Of a stretch of DNA of 32,020 bases, positions 1-9,400 are shown one piece after another. Position 1 is the first letter of the stretch, and every line of letters begins with the position of its first letter. Source of the stretch: a virus; the IMG/VR virus record IMGVR_UViG_3300025671_000281, positions 1-32,020 of that record; one strand, written 5' to 3'. The position numbers and the translations under genes are program-made. The notes beneath the pieces are model-generated. The model worked only from the letters and a program-made list of their open reading frames with translations, was not told the origin of the DNA and did no database searches.

Positions 1-498
1 AACTCCCTTACTGGTGGCACTAGGGCACAACAAGTGGCATCGAACCTGTACGACAATATCGTGCAGAATGAATTAACCAAACATCGTTGGGGCTTTGCCA
101 AGAAGAAGGCGCAGTTATCCCTAACAACTGAAACCCCAGTGGACGATGAGTGGCGCAGCATATATCAATTACCTACTGATATGCTTTTCCTTATCAAGCT
201 GTACCCCAATACAAGTTATCAACTGTACGGTGACAAGGTTTACACGGACACCTCAAGTGCTTTGTACGCTGATTACATATACAACGCACCAGAGTCTGAA
301 TGGCCCGTATACTTCTCTAAGATGATTGAGTATGCCCTAGCTAGGGACTTTGCCGCATCTATCCGAGACAGCGATTCAGCGCGTCAAACAATGACTAACG
401 AATACATTAATCAGTCACGCATGGCTCGATACACTGACTCACAACAATATCCACAGGTTCCGATTACGTCTAACCCGTTCACTAATGTGAGGTTCTGA
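1..498 (+). CDS. Tail tubular protein A (T7 gp11-like), 5'-truncated by window edge
   Basis: This is the same gene as the complete copy at 31432-31989, missing its first 20 codons because the window opens inside it. The reading frame is open from base 1 and encodes residues 21-185 with an identical protein sequence. A GTG at 34 is an internal valine codon, not a start. In T7-like phages this protein forms the ring (adaptor) that connects the portal to the tail nozzle. The stop codon overlaps the start of the following gene (TGATG), so the two are translationally coupled. The call rests on the N-terminal pattern seen in the complete copy, the length and the position before a gp12-type nozzle gene. 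Confidence 0.88.
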   Translation, partial: NSLTGGTRAQQVASNLYDNIVQNELTKHRWGFAKKKAQLSLTTETPVDDEWRSIYQLPTDMLFLIKLYPNTSYQLYGDKVYTDTSSALYADYIYNAPESEWPVYFSKMIEYALARDFAASIRDSDSARQTMTNEYINQSRMARYTDSQQYPQVPITSNPFTNVRF

Positions 499-529
499 TG
501 TTTGATAACGAGAGCTTTTCCCACGTTGG
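1..529. repeat. Terminal direct repeat, left copy (circular-genome overlap)
   Basis: This stretch matches 31492-32020 with no gaps and 11 substitutions (window positions 22, 24, 27, 75, 78, 105, 189, 252, 306, 387 and 402). All 11 are silent in the tail tubular A frame. It starts in codon 21 of that gene and runs into the next gene. The simplest reading is that the window is a circular (or circularly permuted) genome opened at an arbitrary point, with the overlap assembled from slightly different variants. A genuine direct terminal repeat starting mid-codon inside a structural gene is less likely. Confidence 0.95.
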
Positions 530-1151
530 CGGTAGCTCACCCGCACCCAGAATCTATACTTACGAAACACTGGATGAACGTACAGTAGTTTTAGGCGCTG
601 GCTATTTTAACGAAGCGTACACAAAGCTACAGGTTAAAGACCTAATCATTGTTAATAATTCGGTTGAGGTTTACACAGCCAAGGTCACAGCGGTATCTAA
701 AAACAGCGTGGTGGTCGCAAAAACGTCTTTTTTAGACCGAGAGTATGCTTACTACTACTTGAGCACAGAGACAGTTTTGCCTCTGAATGACGATGGTGTA
801 ACGTATACTGAAGTACCTAACATGGCGCTTGGTTCAGCGCGAGACTTTACTCTAGCCGATAATACTCTGACTTATACTGGTGTTGGTGGATTATTCCAGT
901 TTGTTGGTTCGGTTGATATGAGTTCACAAAAGGTTGCTGACGTAACCATAGCCCTATCTATCAATGACGTTATTAGCCCTCAGTCTATTGTGCGGTCGTT
1001 TACGTCTGCCAATAAGCGTGGCTCTGCTTCATCTAACGGCATATTTCAGATTAATACGGGCGATGAGTTTCATGTAATGATTAAGGGAGATGGCACAACT
1101 TCTCTAGTTGTGGACATTTTCTCGATGAATTTGACCTTTATGGAGGTCTGA
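498..1151 (+). CDS. Structural protein with decoration-like N-terminal domain, 217 aa
   Basis: This is an unrecognised virion-region protein of 217 aa, coupled to its neighbours by TGATG junctions at both ends. Residues about 6-75 align with the 85-aa protein encoded just after the capsid gene at 31130. Both show a GGS motif near residue 10, an aromatic 'Y' strand, a G-x-G-[FY]-F-N-x-A core and an L-x-V-x-D strand. The C-terminal half (about 120-217) is predicted beta-rich, with a 'NTGDEFHV' turn followed by a short closing strand, reminiscent of trimeric jelly-roll (C1q/TNF-like) ends of phage fibres. That resemblance is inference. Lying between tail tubular A and B, it is probably a head or tail surface fibre or decoration protein. 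No catalytic motif was seen. Confidence 0.75.
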   Translation: MFDNESFSHVGGSSPAPRIYTYETLDERTVVLGAGYFNEAYTKLQVKDLIIVNNSVEVYTAKVTAVSKNSVVVAKTSFLDREYAYYYLSTETVLPLNDDGVTYTEVPNMALGSARDFTLADNTLTYTGVGGLFQFVGSVDMSSQKVADVTIALSINDVISPQSIVRSFTSANKRGSASSNGIFQINTGDEFHVMIKGDGTTSLVVDIFSMNLTFMEV

Positions 1152-3631
1152 TGGCTAAGTCAAGATTCTTTCAAACCAGCCTAGTTAGTGGCGCTCTATC
1201 CCCTTTATTAAAAGGTCGGGTAGATATCGACCAATACTACCAAGGCGCAGAGGTTGCTAAGAACCTTGTTATCGTCCCACAGGGCGGCATGAAGCGTAGG
1301 GCTGGCACTCAGTATATAGACCAAGCGTTAAACGTCTTAGAGCGTCTTACAGGCACTATGACAATGCCTAACGGGGGCACACCTGGAGACATTGACGATG
1401 AAGATGACGCTACGTCTACGAGCACGACAACGAATATTAGTACGACAAACCCGTATATTGTGGCGCAAATGGATTTGGGCAGCGCAGAATATATTGAAGT
1501 GGTTGATGTTAGGGGCATACTACTTACGTCTGGTACATCTGATGAGTTTGATATCGAACACTCTGACGATGGGTCGGCTTGGACAAAGCTCGTTGATATC
1601 CCTTTGCTTGGGCCGAGCGCACAAGACTTCCGATTCAAGGCAGGAGTCACCAAAAGATACTGGCGAATCGTCAAAACAACCGCCACAGACTTAGGTACTG
1701 CTAAGGTCACATTATCTGACTTTAACCTATTTAATGAGTCTGCAACGGCATCTAACGTCAAGCTGTTAGACTTCTCCGTAGAATCTGATCGACATTATTT
1801 ATTGATCTTAACAGACAAGAACGTTCGGATTATTAGAACACCAGATACTTATGTAGCTGATGTTAAGATGGCAATGCAGTCTGCTGCCATTCCAGATGTT
1901 CGAGATACTCAGGTTGAGAACGTCATGCTGTTGTTTCAAGAGGACTACGCGCCTAGTCGATTAGTTAACTTAGGCACTGACTCCGATTGGTTCTTAGACC
2001 TTGCACCTTTCGTAAACGTCCCGCAGTTTGATTATAACGATGCCCTAAGCCCCACCCCCGTCAATGACGTACAAAGAATGACGCTAACGTCTTTTGTGGC
2101 TGGCGATACGTTTCAGGTGGACATTGAGGGCGTGTTATCTAAGAACATTACTTTTGCTGGTGACGCTAACGCAGATCAGAGAGAGTCAACTGTATTTAAC
2201 ATACAGAAGAACATTCAAGAAATGCCTGTTATGGGCGATACAGGCGTTAGTGTTTCCTATGTTTCTGCGGGTGTGTATGATATTACCGTAGGCGGTGAGT
2301 CAGCTAAAGACTTTGAGCTTTATTCGGGATTTGCGACCAGTGGAACGGCTAGTAAGACGGTTGGCTTTGTTAAGACTGCAAGCGGCTCACCAAGGAAAGA
2401 GGACGTATGGTCTGCTACTAGAGGCTGGCCTAAGACTGCGTGTTTCTATGAGAGTCGGCTAGTTATTGGCGGCACTAAGTCTAAGAGACAAAGCCTGTTT
2501 GCTAGTAAGACGGGTTCGTTCTTTGACTTTGATATTGATGATGGCGATGACGATGAAGGAATCTTTGCAACGATCTCGTCAAGAAAGCTGAATGACATTG
2601 TTGATGTATTCCCTGGCAGGACTTTGCAAATCTTTACTTCTGGCGCTGAGTTTGCGGTAACAGTTAAGCCATTAACACCAAGTACGGTAGCGATTACCCC
2701 ACAGACTTCACACGGTGCATCTAACATTGAAGTACAGGAAGTGGACGGTTCTACCCTATTTATCGACCGCAACGGCAAGACATTAAGAGACTTTATCTAC
2801 TCATTCAATGAGGATGCCTATACAACGCAGGATAAGTCCGTTCTAGCGTCTAACCTAATCAAGCAGCCTATTGGTCTAGCTTTGTTAACGGGTACTCAAA
2901 GTGAAGATTCTAACTGGCTATTCATCATTAACAGTGATGGCGGGGCGGCAATCCTAAATACTTTGCGCTCTCAGGATATTAACGGCTATACAGAATGGAC
3001 TACCAGTGGATCATTGAAGTCTGGCGCTGTTGTTGATGATGAATTCTATGTAGTTAATGAAAGAGAGATTGACGGCTCTACCGTATCGTATGTTGAGCGC
3101 TGGGATTTCTCTTATCTAATGGACTCGTCTATTAAAGTAAGCCCAACACCTACCCAAACAGTTATAACAGGTCTTAGCCATTTAGAGGGCGAGACCGTAC
3201 AGATTGTCGGTGATGGAATTGTGCTTAGTCCAAAAACCGTAGCGAGTGGTCAGATTGAATTAGACGCTAACGAGATCGGTTATTCTCAAATTGAATTGGG
3301 CTTAAACTTTGTACCAGAATTAGTACCAATGCCATTAAATACGAATATGGGTTCTGGGCAAAATGCGATGAGATTGAAGCGCATCATACGAGTGAATATG
3401 CGCGTCTATGAGACGTATGGCGTTCATGTGGACGGCAACCCTGTTCCGATCAGAACGTTTGGCTCTGCGCCAACCACGCCCTTAGATAGCGCCCCTACAG
3501 CATTAAGTGGCATAATAGCAGACGTATATGATGTTAATGGTTGGAATCGAGACGTTATGCCAACAATCAGTGTACCAGACCCAACGCCTTTCCATATCCA
3601 GGCGATTGAATACGAGGTGGAGTCAAGCTAA
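1151..3631 (+). CDS. Tail tubular protein B (T7 gp12-like nozzle) with an inserted discoidin-like domain
   Basis: At 826 aa it is close to T7 gp12 (about 794 aa), which forms the distal tail nozzle. The N-terminus has the family signature: an aromatic start followed by 'GALSPLLKGRVD', then 'NLVIVPQGGMKRRAGTQ' at residues 38-54. Nozzle-like segments resume at about 205 ('FSVESDRHYLLIL') and continue to the C-terminus. Between them are a low-complexity Asp/Thr/Ser linker (about 71-99) and a module at about 100-197 with the layout of an F5/8 type C (discoidin) domain: 'MDLGSAEYI', 'FDIEHSDDGSAW' and 'RYWRIVKT'. That module is an inference from pattern and would be expected to bind carbohydrate. 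ATG overlaps the previous stop (TGATG), and the stop overlaps the next start (TAATG). Confidence 0.9.
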   Translation: MAKSRFFQTSLVSGALSPLLKGRVDIDQYYQGAEVAKNLVIVPQGGMKRRAGTQYIDQALNVLERLTGTMTMPNGGTPGDIDDEDDATSTSTTTNISTTNPYIVAQMDLGSAEYIEVVDVRGILLTSGTSDEFDIEHSDDGSAWTKLVDIPLLGPSAQDFRFKAGVTKRYWRIVKTTATDLGTAKVTLSDFNLFNESATASNVKLLDFSVESDRHYLLILTDKNVRIIRTPDTYVADVKMAMQSAAIPDVRDTQVENVMLLFQEDYAPSRLVNLGTDSDWFLDLAPFVNVPQFDYNDALSPTPVNDVQRMTLTSFVAGDTFQVDIEGVLSKNITFAGDANADQRESTVFNIQKNIQEMPVMGDTGVSVSYVSAGVYDITVGGESAKDFELYSGFATSGTASKTVGFVKTASGSPRKEDVWSATRGWPKTACFYESRLVIGGTKSKRQSLFASKTGSFFDFDIDDGDDDEGIFATISSRKLNDIVDVFPGRTLQIFTSGAEFAVTVKPLTPSTVAITPQTSHGASNIEVQEVDGSTLFIDRNGKTLRDFIYSFNEDAYTTQDKSVLASNLIKQPIGLALLTGTQSEDSNWLFIINSDGGAAILNTLRSQDINGYTEWTTSGSLKSGAVVDDEFYVVNEREIDGSTVSYVERWDFSYLMDSSIKVSPTPTQTVITGLSHLEGETVQIVGDGIVLSPKTVASGQIELDANEIGYSQIELGLNFVPELVPMPLNTNMGSGQNAMRLKRIIRVNMRVYETYGVHVDGNPVPIRTFGSAPTTPLDSAPTALSGIIADVYDVNGWNRDVMPTISVPDPTPFHIQAIEYEVESS

Positions 3632-4077
3632 TGGACCCGTTTACTATATTTGCAATTTTGGCTGCGGCATCTGGCAGTGTATCTGCTAGGGCTTCTTATA
3701 TTTCTGGTAGGGTGCAAGAAGATGAGCTTAAACGTCAAGCCGAGCAAGAGAAGCTGGCGGCACAAAGCCGTGAGTTACAAAGACGACAAGAGCTAAACCG
3801 AGCGCTCGCGTCTAACATGGTTGGCATGGGGCAGTCTGGTCTTGCAGGTGAAGGCACTCCAGCAAGCATAGCCCTAGCAAGCGCTAAACAAGTTGGAATA
3901 AGTGAGGGGGCTATTAGCCTTACTGACAAATTAAGACAAGCACAGTTGCGACGGCAAGGCTCTGAGGCGGCACGAACAGGAAAGCTACAGGCAGCATCAA
4001 CATTGTTGCAGACTGGAACACAAATTGCTGGCGCATATCAGGGCTATGTGCAAAGTCAAACTCCTGCTAAGGAATAA
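3631..4077 (+). CDS. Internal virion protein B-like (T7 gp14 analogue)
   Basis: This 148-aa protein directly follows the nozzle gene (TAATG overlap). It has a hydrophobic N-terminal segment (residues 4-20, 'FTIFAILAAASGSVSA') followed by a long Arg/Gln/Glu-rich helix (about 28-60). A central segment, 'MGQSGLAGEGTPASIA', is typical of the small ejected core protein of T7-like phages. By family knowledge gp14 is ejected first and forms the outer-membrane part of the DNA conduit. It stands in the same order as in T7: nozzle, gp14, gp15, gp16. Sequence identity to T7 itself cannot be measured here, so the functional name rests on order, size and composition. Confidence 0.75.
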   Translation: MDPFTIFAILAAASGSVSARASYISGRVQEDELKRQAEQEKLAAQSRELQRRQELNRALASNMVGMGQSGLAGEGTPASIALASAKQVGISEGAISLTDKLRQAQLRRQGSEAARTGKLQAASTLLQTGTQIAGAYQGYVQSQTPAKE

Positions 4078-4080
4078 TTA

Positions 4081-6459
4081 ATGGCAATTAAGAAAATAGA
4101 TTATTACGGTCGATTTGAGGCAACAGGCCCAGACTTTTCTACTGCCAAACGCTTTCAGGCACTTGCAGGTCTTGCCGATCAAGTTGGCGAAGCGGCTTCG
4201 CAGTTTGGGCAGGTTGCATTACAGGAGCGAGCAGATAAGGCGTCTAAGGCAGGTGCTTTAGCTGGTGCTAAAGTTGAGCGCGATGAAGAAGGAAATATCA
4301 TTGCGCCAGAGCTACAAGAAGATACTACTTATTACGGGCAAGCATTTAATGAGTCCGCAATTAATTCTTATAAGTCTGGCATTGCTTTAGATGCAAAGCG
4401 ACGGCTAGATGAGCTTGCTGTTGAGTTTAAAGATGATCCAGCGGCATACAAAGAAAAAGCAGATGCGTATCAAGTTGGCTTAATCAAAGGGCTTCCACCA
4501 GAAATACAGGCAGAAATACTGCCTCAGTTAGAGCAAGACATTTACTTTCGTGAAAGAGACTTAAAAAAGTCTTTTGTTGATCGCACTTTTCAGAAAAATT
4601 TAACTGATGTTCGGTCTGAGTTAGATTCGCTAGAGAATGAAATTCTTTATGCCGCTAGAAACAATGATACCGAGAAGCAACAGGCGCTAGAGGCTAGGCT
4701 ATACAAAAGAATAGAAGAAGTTGGGGCATTTGTTGATCCAGCGGAAGCTAAGACTCGCCTAGATAATTTGAGCAAGAATGTTGCAGAAGAAATTTATTTG
4801 GGTGAAATTGACCGAATAGTTTTTAATGAAGATGAGGCCTTAACAACAAGACTTGCTAAAGGTGAAAAGTTCCTATCTGATCTAAGGGAGCTAGATTTTT
4901 TTGAAGACTTAACTCCAGATGAAAAGCGCGCGTTAGAGCAAAAGATTGATGTTCGAGTTAATGATGTTCGTATAGCGGTTGCAAAAGAGGCATCTCAAAG
5001 AAGCTCTGAAATTGCGTTAGAAGTATCTAACCTAGAGATTGCGGCAGCAAACAACCTTCGACCAGGCGATGAAATTATCGCAGACGCTAACCGTTTATTT
5101 AAAAACGAAGATATTACTGGCGATGAAAGAACGTCTATCATTAATAGGGTTTACTCTAATCAAGGCAAAACGCTAGACAAGAATCGTCGAATACTAGATG
5201 TTTCCGATAGGATTAAGGGAGACTCTAGCGTTGTAGTTGAGCAAAAAGGTATTGATGAATACTACGAAGACATATTAGAGCCGCAGTTAGAAGGCGTAGA
5301 AAACAAGTCACTTGTGCAAGCTAATTACATTAGCGCTACACGTATGGTTCCAAGCAAAATTAAGAGGCAGGTAAACCAGTTTATATCGTCTGGAGACCCA
5401 GCATTAATTACTGAAGCAGCTATGCTTGTTGATCGGGTTGATGAAATTCCTGGAATGTTTGACGCAATGGTTCCTCCGTCGGCCAAAATCTTTGCCACTA
5501 ACATGGTTCGTTTAATGAGTGTTATGTCGCCAGAAAAGGCGTATGACCTTAGCAAGCAGTACCTTGGTGGCGAAATGGATCAAGCACGAATTAGCCAAAG
5601 ACAAGCTGAAATTAAAAAAGAAAAGTATCCAGAAAAATATAGCCAGTGGACAAAAGATATCGTGGGTGACGTTAGCCCTATATCTATGGGGCTGGCAGTC
5701 CAGCAGTATCAAACCGTGTTTGAAGCGTATTTTACAAATGGCGCAGATAAAGATACCGCTCAAGAGCAAGCCGAAAAATTCTTGAATACCAATTATTCTG
5801 ACTCTGCATTTGGGCCAATGATGTACCCGCCAGAGCAGTATTACGCTATTAGCGGTGACATTGAGTACATGAGAGAAGAAATAATAGCTGGCTTGTCTCA
5901 AGGCTCGGATATTTATGGGGACATTGACCCAGATAGCATCATGCTGTTAAGCGACGATGTAACTGCCAGAACTGCATCTGAAGGCAAGCCGATGTACAAA
6001 ATATCATTTATAGATGAGAATGGAATCATTCAAACTACTAATGAATATTTTATGCCAGATGTTGATGCGGCAAGACAAAGAAAGTTGGAAGAAGCTAGAG
6101 CAAGGATAGAGGAAAAAAGAGCCTTAACCCCTGCGCAACAAAAGCTAGAGCAATCTCGAATTGATAGAATTATTGAAGAAGAAACAGGCGTTAAACCAGA
6201 GCGCGTTCGAACCAAGGTAAAACCAGCATCTGAAATATACAAAGATGTTACCGTTTATGAAGACTATGCAGACCTAGTTGAAAGGGGTCTTGTTATGGCA
6301 ACAACGCCACAGCGTGCGGCATTAGGTCTTATTAGTCAGGTTGGCGAGGTGATATCGAAGAAAGGCAAGTCTCAGCGTGCCGCCCTTCAAGAGTCAACCG
6401 AAAAGAGACGCAAAGAAGAAGAAAGGTTAAGACGAAAAATTCGTGAGGAAAACCAATAA
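4081..6459 (+). CDS. Internal virion protein C-like (T7 gp15 analogue)
   Basis: At 792 aa it is near T7 gp15 (747 aa). It opens with 'YYGRFEATGPDFSTAKRF' and a helical, Ala/Gln/Glu-rich N-terminus, then 'YYGQAFNESAINSY' (about residues 82-95) followed by long charged helices. The last 100 residues are strongly Glu/Arg-rich and probably coiled coil. In T7, gp15 forms the periplasmic tube of the ejectosome. The start lies four bases after the preceding stop, and the stop overlaps the following ATG (TAATG), so the three internal proteins form one translational block. The sequence is otherwise unremarkable, with no enzymatic motif. Confidence 0.75.
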   Translation: MAIKKIDYYGRFEATGPDFSTAKRFQALAGLADQVGEAASQFGQVALQERADKASKAGALAGAKVERDEEGNIIAPELQEDTTYYGQAFNESAINSYKSGIALDAKRRLDELAVEFKDDPAAYKEKADAYQVGLIKGLPPEIQAEILPQLEQDIYFRERDLKKSFVDRTFQKNLTDVRSELDSLENEILYAARNNDTEKQQALEARLYKRIEEVGAFVDPAEAKTRLDNLSKNVAEEIYLGEIDRIVFNEDEALTTRLAKGEKFLSDLRELDFFEDLTPDEKRALEQKIDVRVNDVRIAVAKEASQRSSEIALEVSNLEIAAANNLRPGDEIIADANRLFKNEDITGDERTSIINRVYSNQGKTLDKNRRILDVSDRIKGDSSVVVEQKGIDEYYEDILEPQLEGVENKSLVQANYISATRMVPSKIKRQVNQFISSGDPALITEAAMLVDRVDEIPGMFDAMVPPSAKIFATNMVRLMSVMSPEKAYDLSKQYLGGEMDQARISQRQAEIKKEKYPEKYSQWTKDIVGDVSPISMGLAVQQYQTVFEAYFTNGADKDTAQEQAEKFLNTNYSDSAFGPMMYPPEQYYAISGDIEYMREEIIAGLSQGSDIYGDIDPDSIMLLSDDVTARTASEGKPMYKISFIDENGIIQTTNEYFMPDVDAARQRKLEEARARIEEKRALTPAQQKLEQSRIDRIIEEETGVKPERVRTKVKPASEIYKDVTVYEDYADLVERGLVMATTPQRAALGLISQVGEVISKKGKSQRAALQESTEKRRKEEERLRRKIREENQ

Positions 6460-9400
6460 TGCCTTTTGTTTCTTCTCCAGAAGACGCAGTTTTAAAAAAT
6501 AAACTGGTTAACCTAGCTGAAACCGAGCCAGACAAGCCTACGGTGTCTGAGCTTGCATCTGCTTTATGGAGACAGGAAAACACAATAGGCTCGTTTTTAG
6601 CCCAAGAAGAAGGGTTGCCTAAACGGGTTGATGATCGCTCATTTAATCCATTTGACTATCTTACTGAAGAAGAAGCGCTAGACGACGTTTTTGTTAGCAA
6701 TGCTGCTCTTGCCGATACAGTCGATGAGATAGATGCTTTGCGTAGACAATCTGCTAAAGAAAAGGCAGATAGAGAAACTATCCGAAAGGGCGGCGCTATG
6801 TCGTTTGTAATTGGTGCTGGCGTAGCTATTGCTGACCCAATTAACCTAATCCCTATAGGTGGCGCGGTTGCTAAAACCTACAAGGCAGGCAACTCTATTT
6901 TAAGCGCTGGTATTATTACTGGCTCTATTTCTTCTGCTAGTTCTGCGGTTACAGAGGCGGCACTGCACGCTACACAATTAGAGCGCACCATAGGTGAGTC
7001 TGCTATCAATGTTGGCGCATCGTTTTTACTTGGTAGCGCCATTGGTGTAGGGGCAAATCAACTAAACCGATACATTAACAAATCGCAACTAGAAGAAATC
7101 GAACGCTCTATGAATGTGGAGCCAAAGATTGCTAGAGGCGAAGATACTGTTTTTGATTTTCAATCTGAAAAAATAAAAGCAGAAGCAGAGGCAGAGGGCA
7201 TAACTCCAGAGCAGTTAAGCGTGGGCGCTGCTCAAGTAGCAAATGGTCAGCAGGTATCTGGGAAAACTGGAAAGTTTTTAGCTAAGGCTTTGGGCTTTGA
7301 TCCGCTATCAAGAACCCTTACTAGCGCAAATCCAGAGACAAGACGAATTGCTAATATGTTGGCTGAGAATCCATACAAGATGGACGGGCCATCTATGACT
7401 GCGGCAGAGAGCTTAACAAAGATTAAAGATGGCTACTACAATGCCGCCTTGCAGTCGCATACAGACGCGTTTAGGGCGTACAGGAAGCGCAACAAGGGCA
7501 AAGGTACTATGAAGCGCTTGCAGTTCAATGAGGCGGTTTCTACAGCCATACGCGAGGGTCGTCACGATATTCCAGAAGTTGAGGCGGCAGCTAAGGCTTG
7601 GCAAAAAGAATTGTACGATCCTATTAAAAATGAGTTGATTGAAACTAAGTTGTTGCCTGAAGACGTTGATGTTACTACCGCTGTTAATTATTTAAACCGC
7701 AGATGGAACAAAAACAAAGTGGCGGCAGAGCTTCCAGACTTTGTAAAAGTAGTGTCTAGGTGGTTAAAAGACGAAGACCTAAATCTATTTGCTAAAGCCC
7801 AAGATGCAAGAATAAAGATTGTTGACGCAACTGGAGCCGAACGAACAAAGCTACAAGCTATTATTGATAAGGCAGAGTTTAAAGAAGCTAAAGAGCTTGA
7901 AGATTTTGACTATGAAGATATCGCTAGACAGATAGCCCAGAGGATTATGGGTACGCCAGATGGCAAACTTCCCTATGATTGGAAAATGGGTGAAGGTTCA
8001 AAGTCTGGAGGTCTCAATGGTGCTAGTGGTCTAAGGGGGCCGCTAAAGTCTCGTGTATTTCAGATACCAGATAATATGGTAGAGAAATTCATGGATAACA
8101 ATATTGAAGACTTGGGGCGTATGTATCTTCGACAGACTGCCGCCGACTTAGAGCTTACCAAAAAGTTTGGCGATGTTGGAATGACCGATGCTTTTAAAGA
8201 AATAGAAACGTGGCATAAAACCGCTTTAGATAATGCCAAAACTGAAAAAGAGCGCCTTGCATTAGTAGCGGCGTATGACGCAGATATTAAAGACCTTGCC
8301 GCCATGAGAGATAGAATTCGTGGCGTGTATGGTGATATTGACCCTAATAACATCTGGGTTCGTGCTGGCCGCGTGTCAAGAAATCTTAATTATCTTAGAT
8401 TTATGGGTGGCATTGTCGCCTCATCCGTTCCAGACGTTGCCAGAATCTTTATGGCAGAGGGTGTTGCTAGGACATTCTCAAAAGGCTTATTGCCATTAGC
8501 TAAAAATTTAAAAACATTTAAAGTTTCTGCCGCAGAAGCCAAAAGATACGGTGTTGGCATTGACGCTTTAATGGGTGGTCGATCTCAAATTATTGCTGAT
8601 ATTGTTGACTATACACAGCCAGGCACAGCATTTGAGCGTGGATTACAGTCTATGACTGATAACTTTGGTCGAATCAATTTAATGGATTATTGGACGGCTG
8701 GTGTTAAACAACTTCACGCAGTAACAATGCAGAACGGTGTTATCGACGATTTACTAAAAGGCAAAATTGACAAACGCCTTGCTCGGCTGGGTATTGATAA
8801 CGCCAACGCTGAAAACATTGCTAGACAGCTAAAAAAGCACGCTGAAAAAGTAGATGGCGTGTGGATATCTAATGCTAAAAACTGGGACTCACCTGCTCTT
8901 TATGAGATGTGGGCGGCAGCAATTAGAAAAGAATCTGATCGAGTAATTGTTGTTCCAGGGCAAGAAAAACCATTGTTTATGTCTAGCGAGCTAGGCAAGA
9001 CAATATTTCAATTCCGTTCGTTTATGTTTGCTTCCACACAAAGAATGTTGATTGGCGCACTTCAAGGGCAAGATCATAATGCGATGGCTGGCGTATTGAT
9101 GTTAACTAGCATTGGAACAATGGCATACGCGTTTAAGCAATGGGACGCAAAGCGAGAAATATCTGATGACCCTGTAGAGTTAATTGTAGAGGGAATAGAT
9201 AGGGCTGGTGTTCTTGGAAGCCTAATGGAAATCAACAATACGTTAGAAAAACTATCTAGCAATAACTTTGGACTAAGGCCTTTGCTTGGAATTGAAAGAG
9301 GCGCGGCACGATTTGTTTCAAGAAGTATGTCTGAAAATTTGCTTGGGCCTACTGTTGGTAGTTTATTGGATACTTCGTTGCGAGTAGCAAATGCTGGACT

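Noticed and set aside
1-529. True packaged terminal repeat of T7 type
   Set aside because: Begins mid-codon in a structural gene, both copies end at the window edges, and the copies are not identical; an assembly overlap of a circular map explains it better.
1309-1761. Minus-strand open frame of 150 aa inside tail tubular B
   Set aside because: Opposite a recognised gene; low-complexity Ser/Val composition comes from the D/T/S linker on the other strand.
5512-5901. Minus-strand open frame of 129 aa inside the gp15-like gene
   Set aside because: Shadow of the coding strand; no start signal and no recognisable motif.
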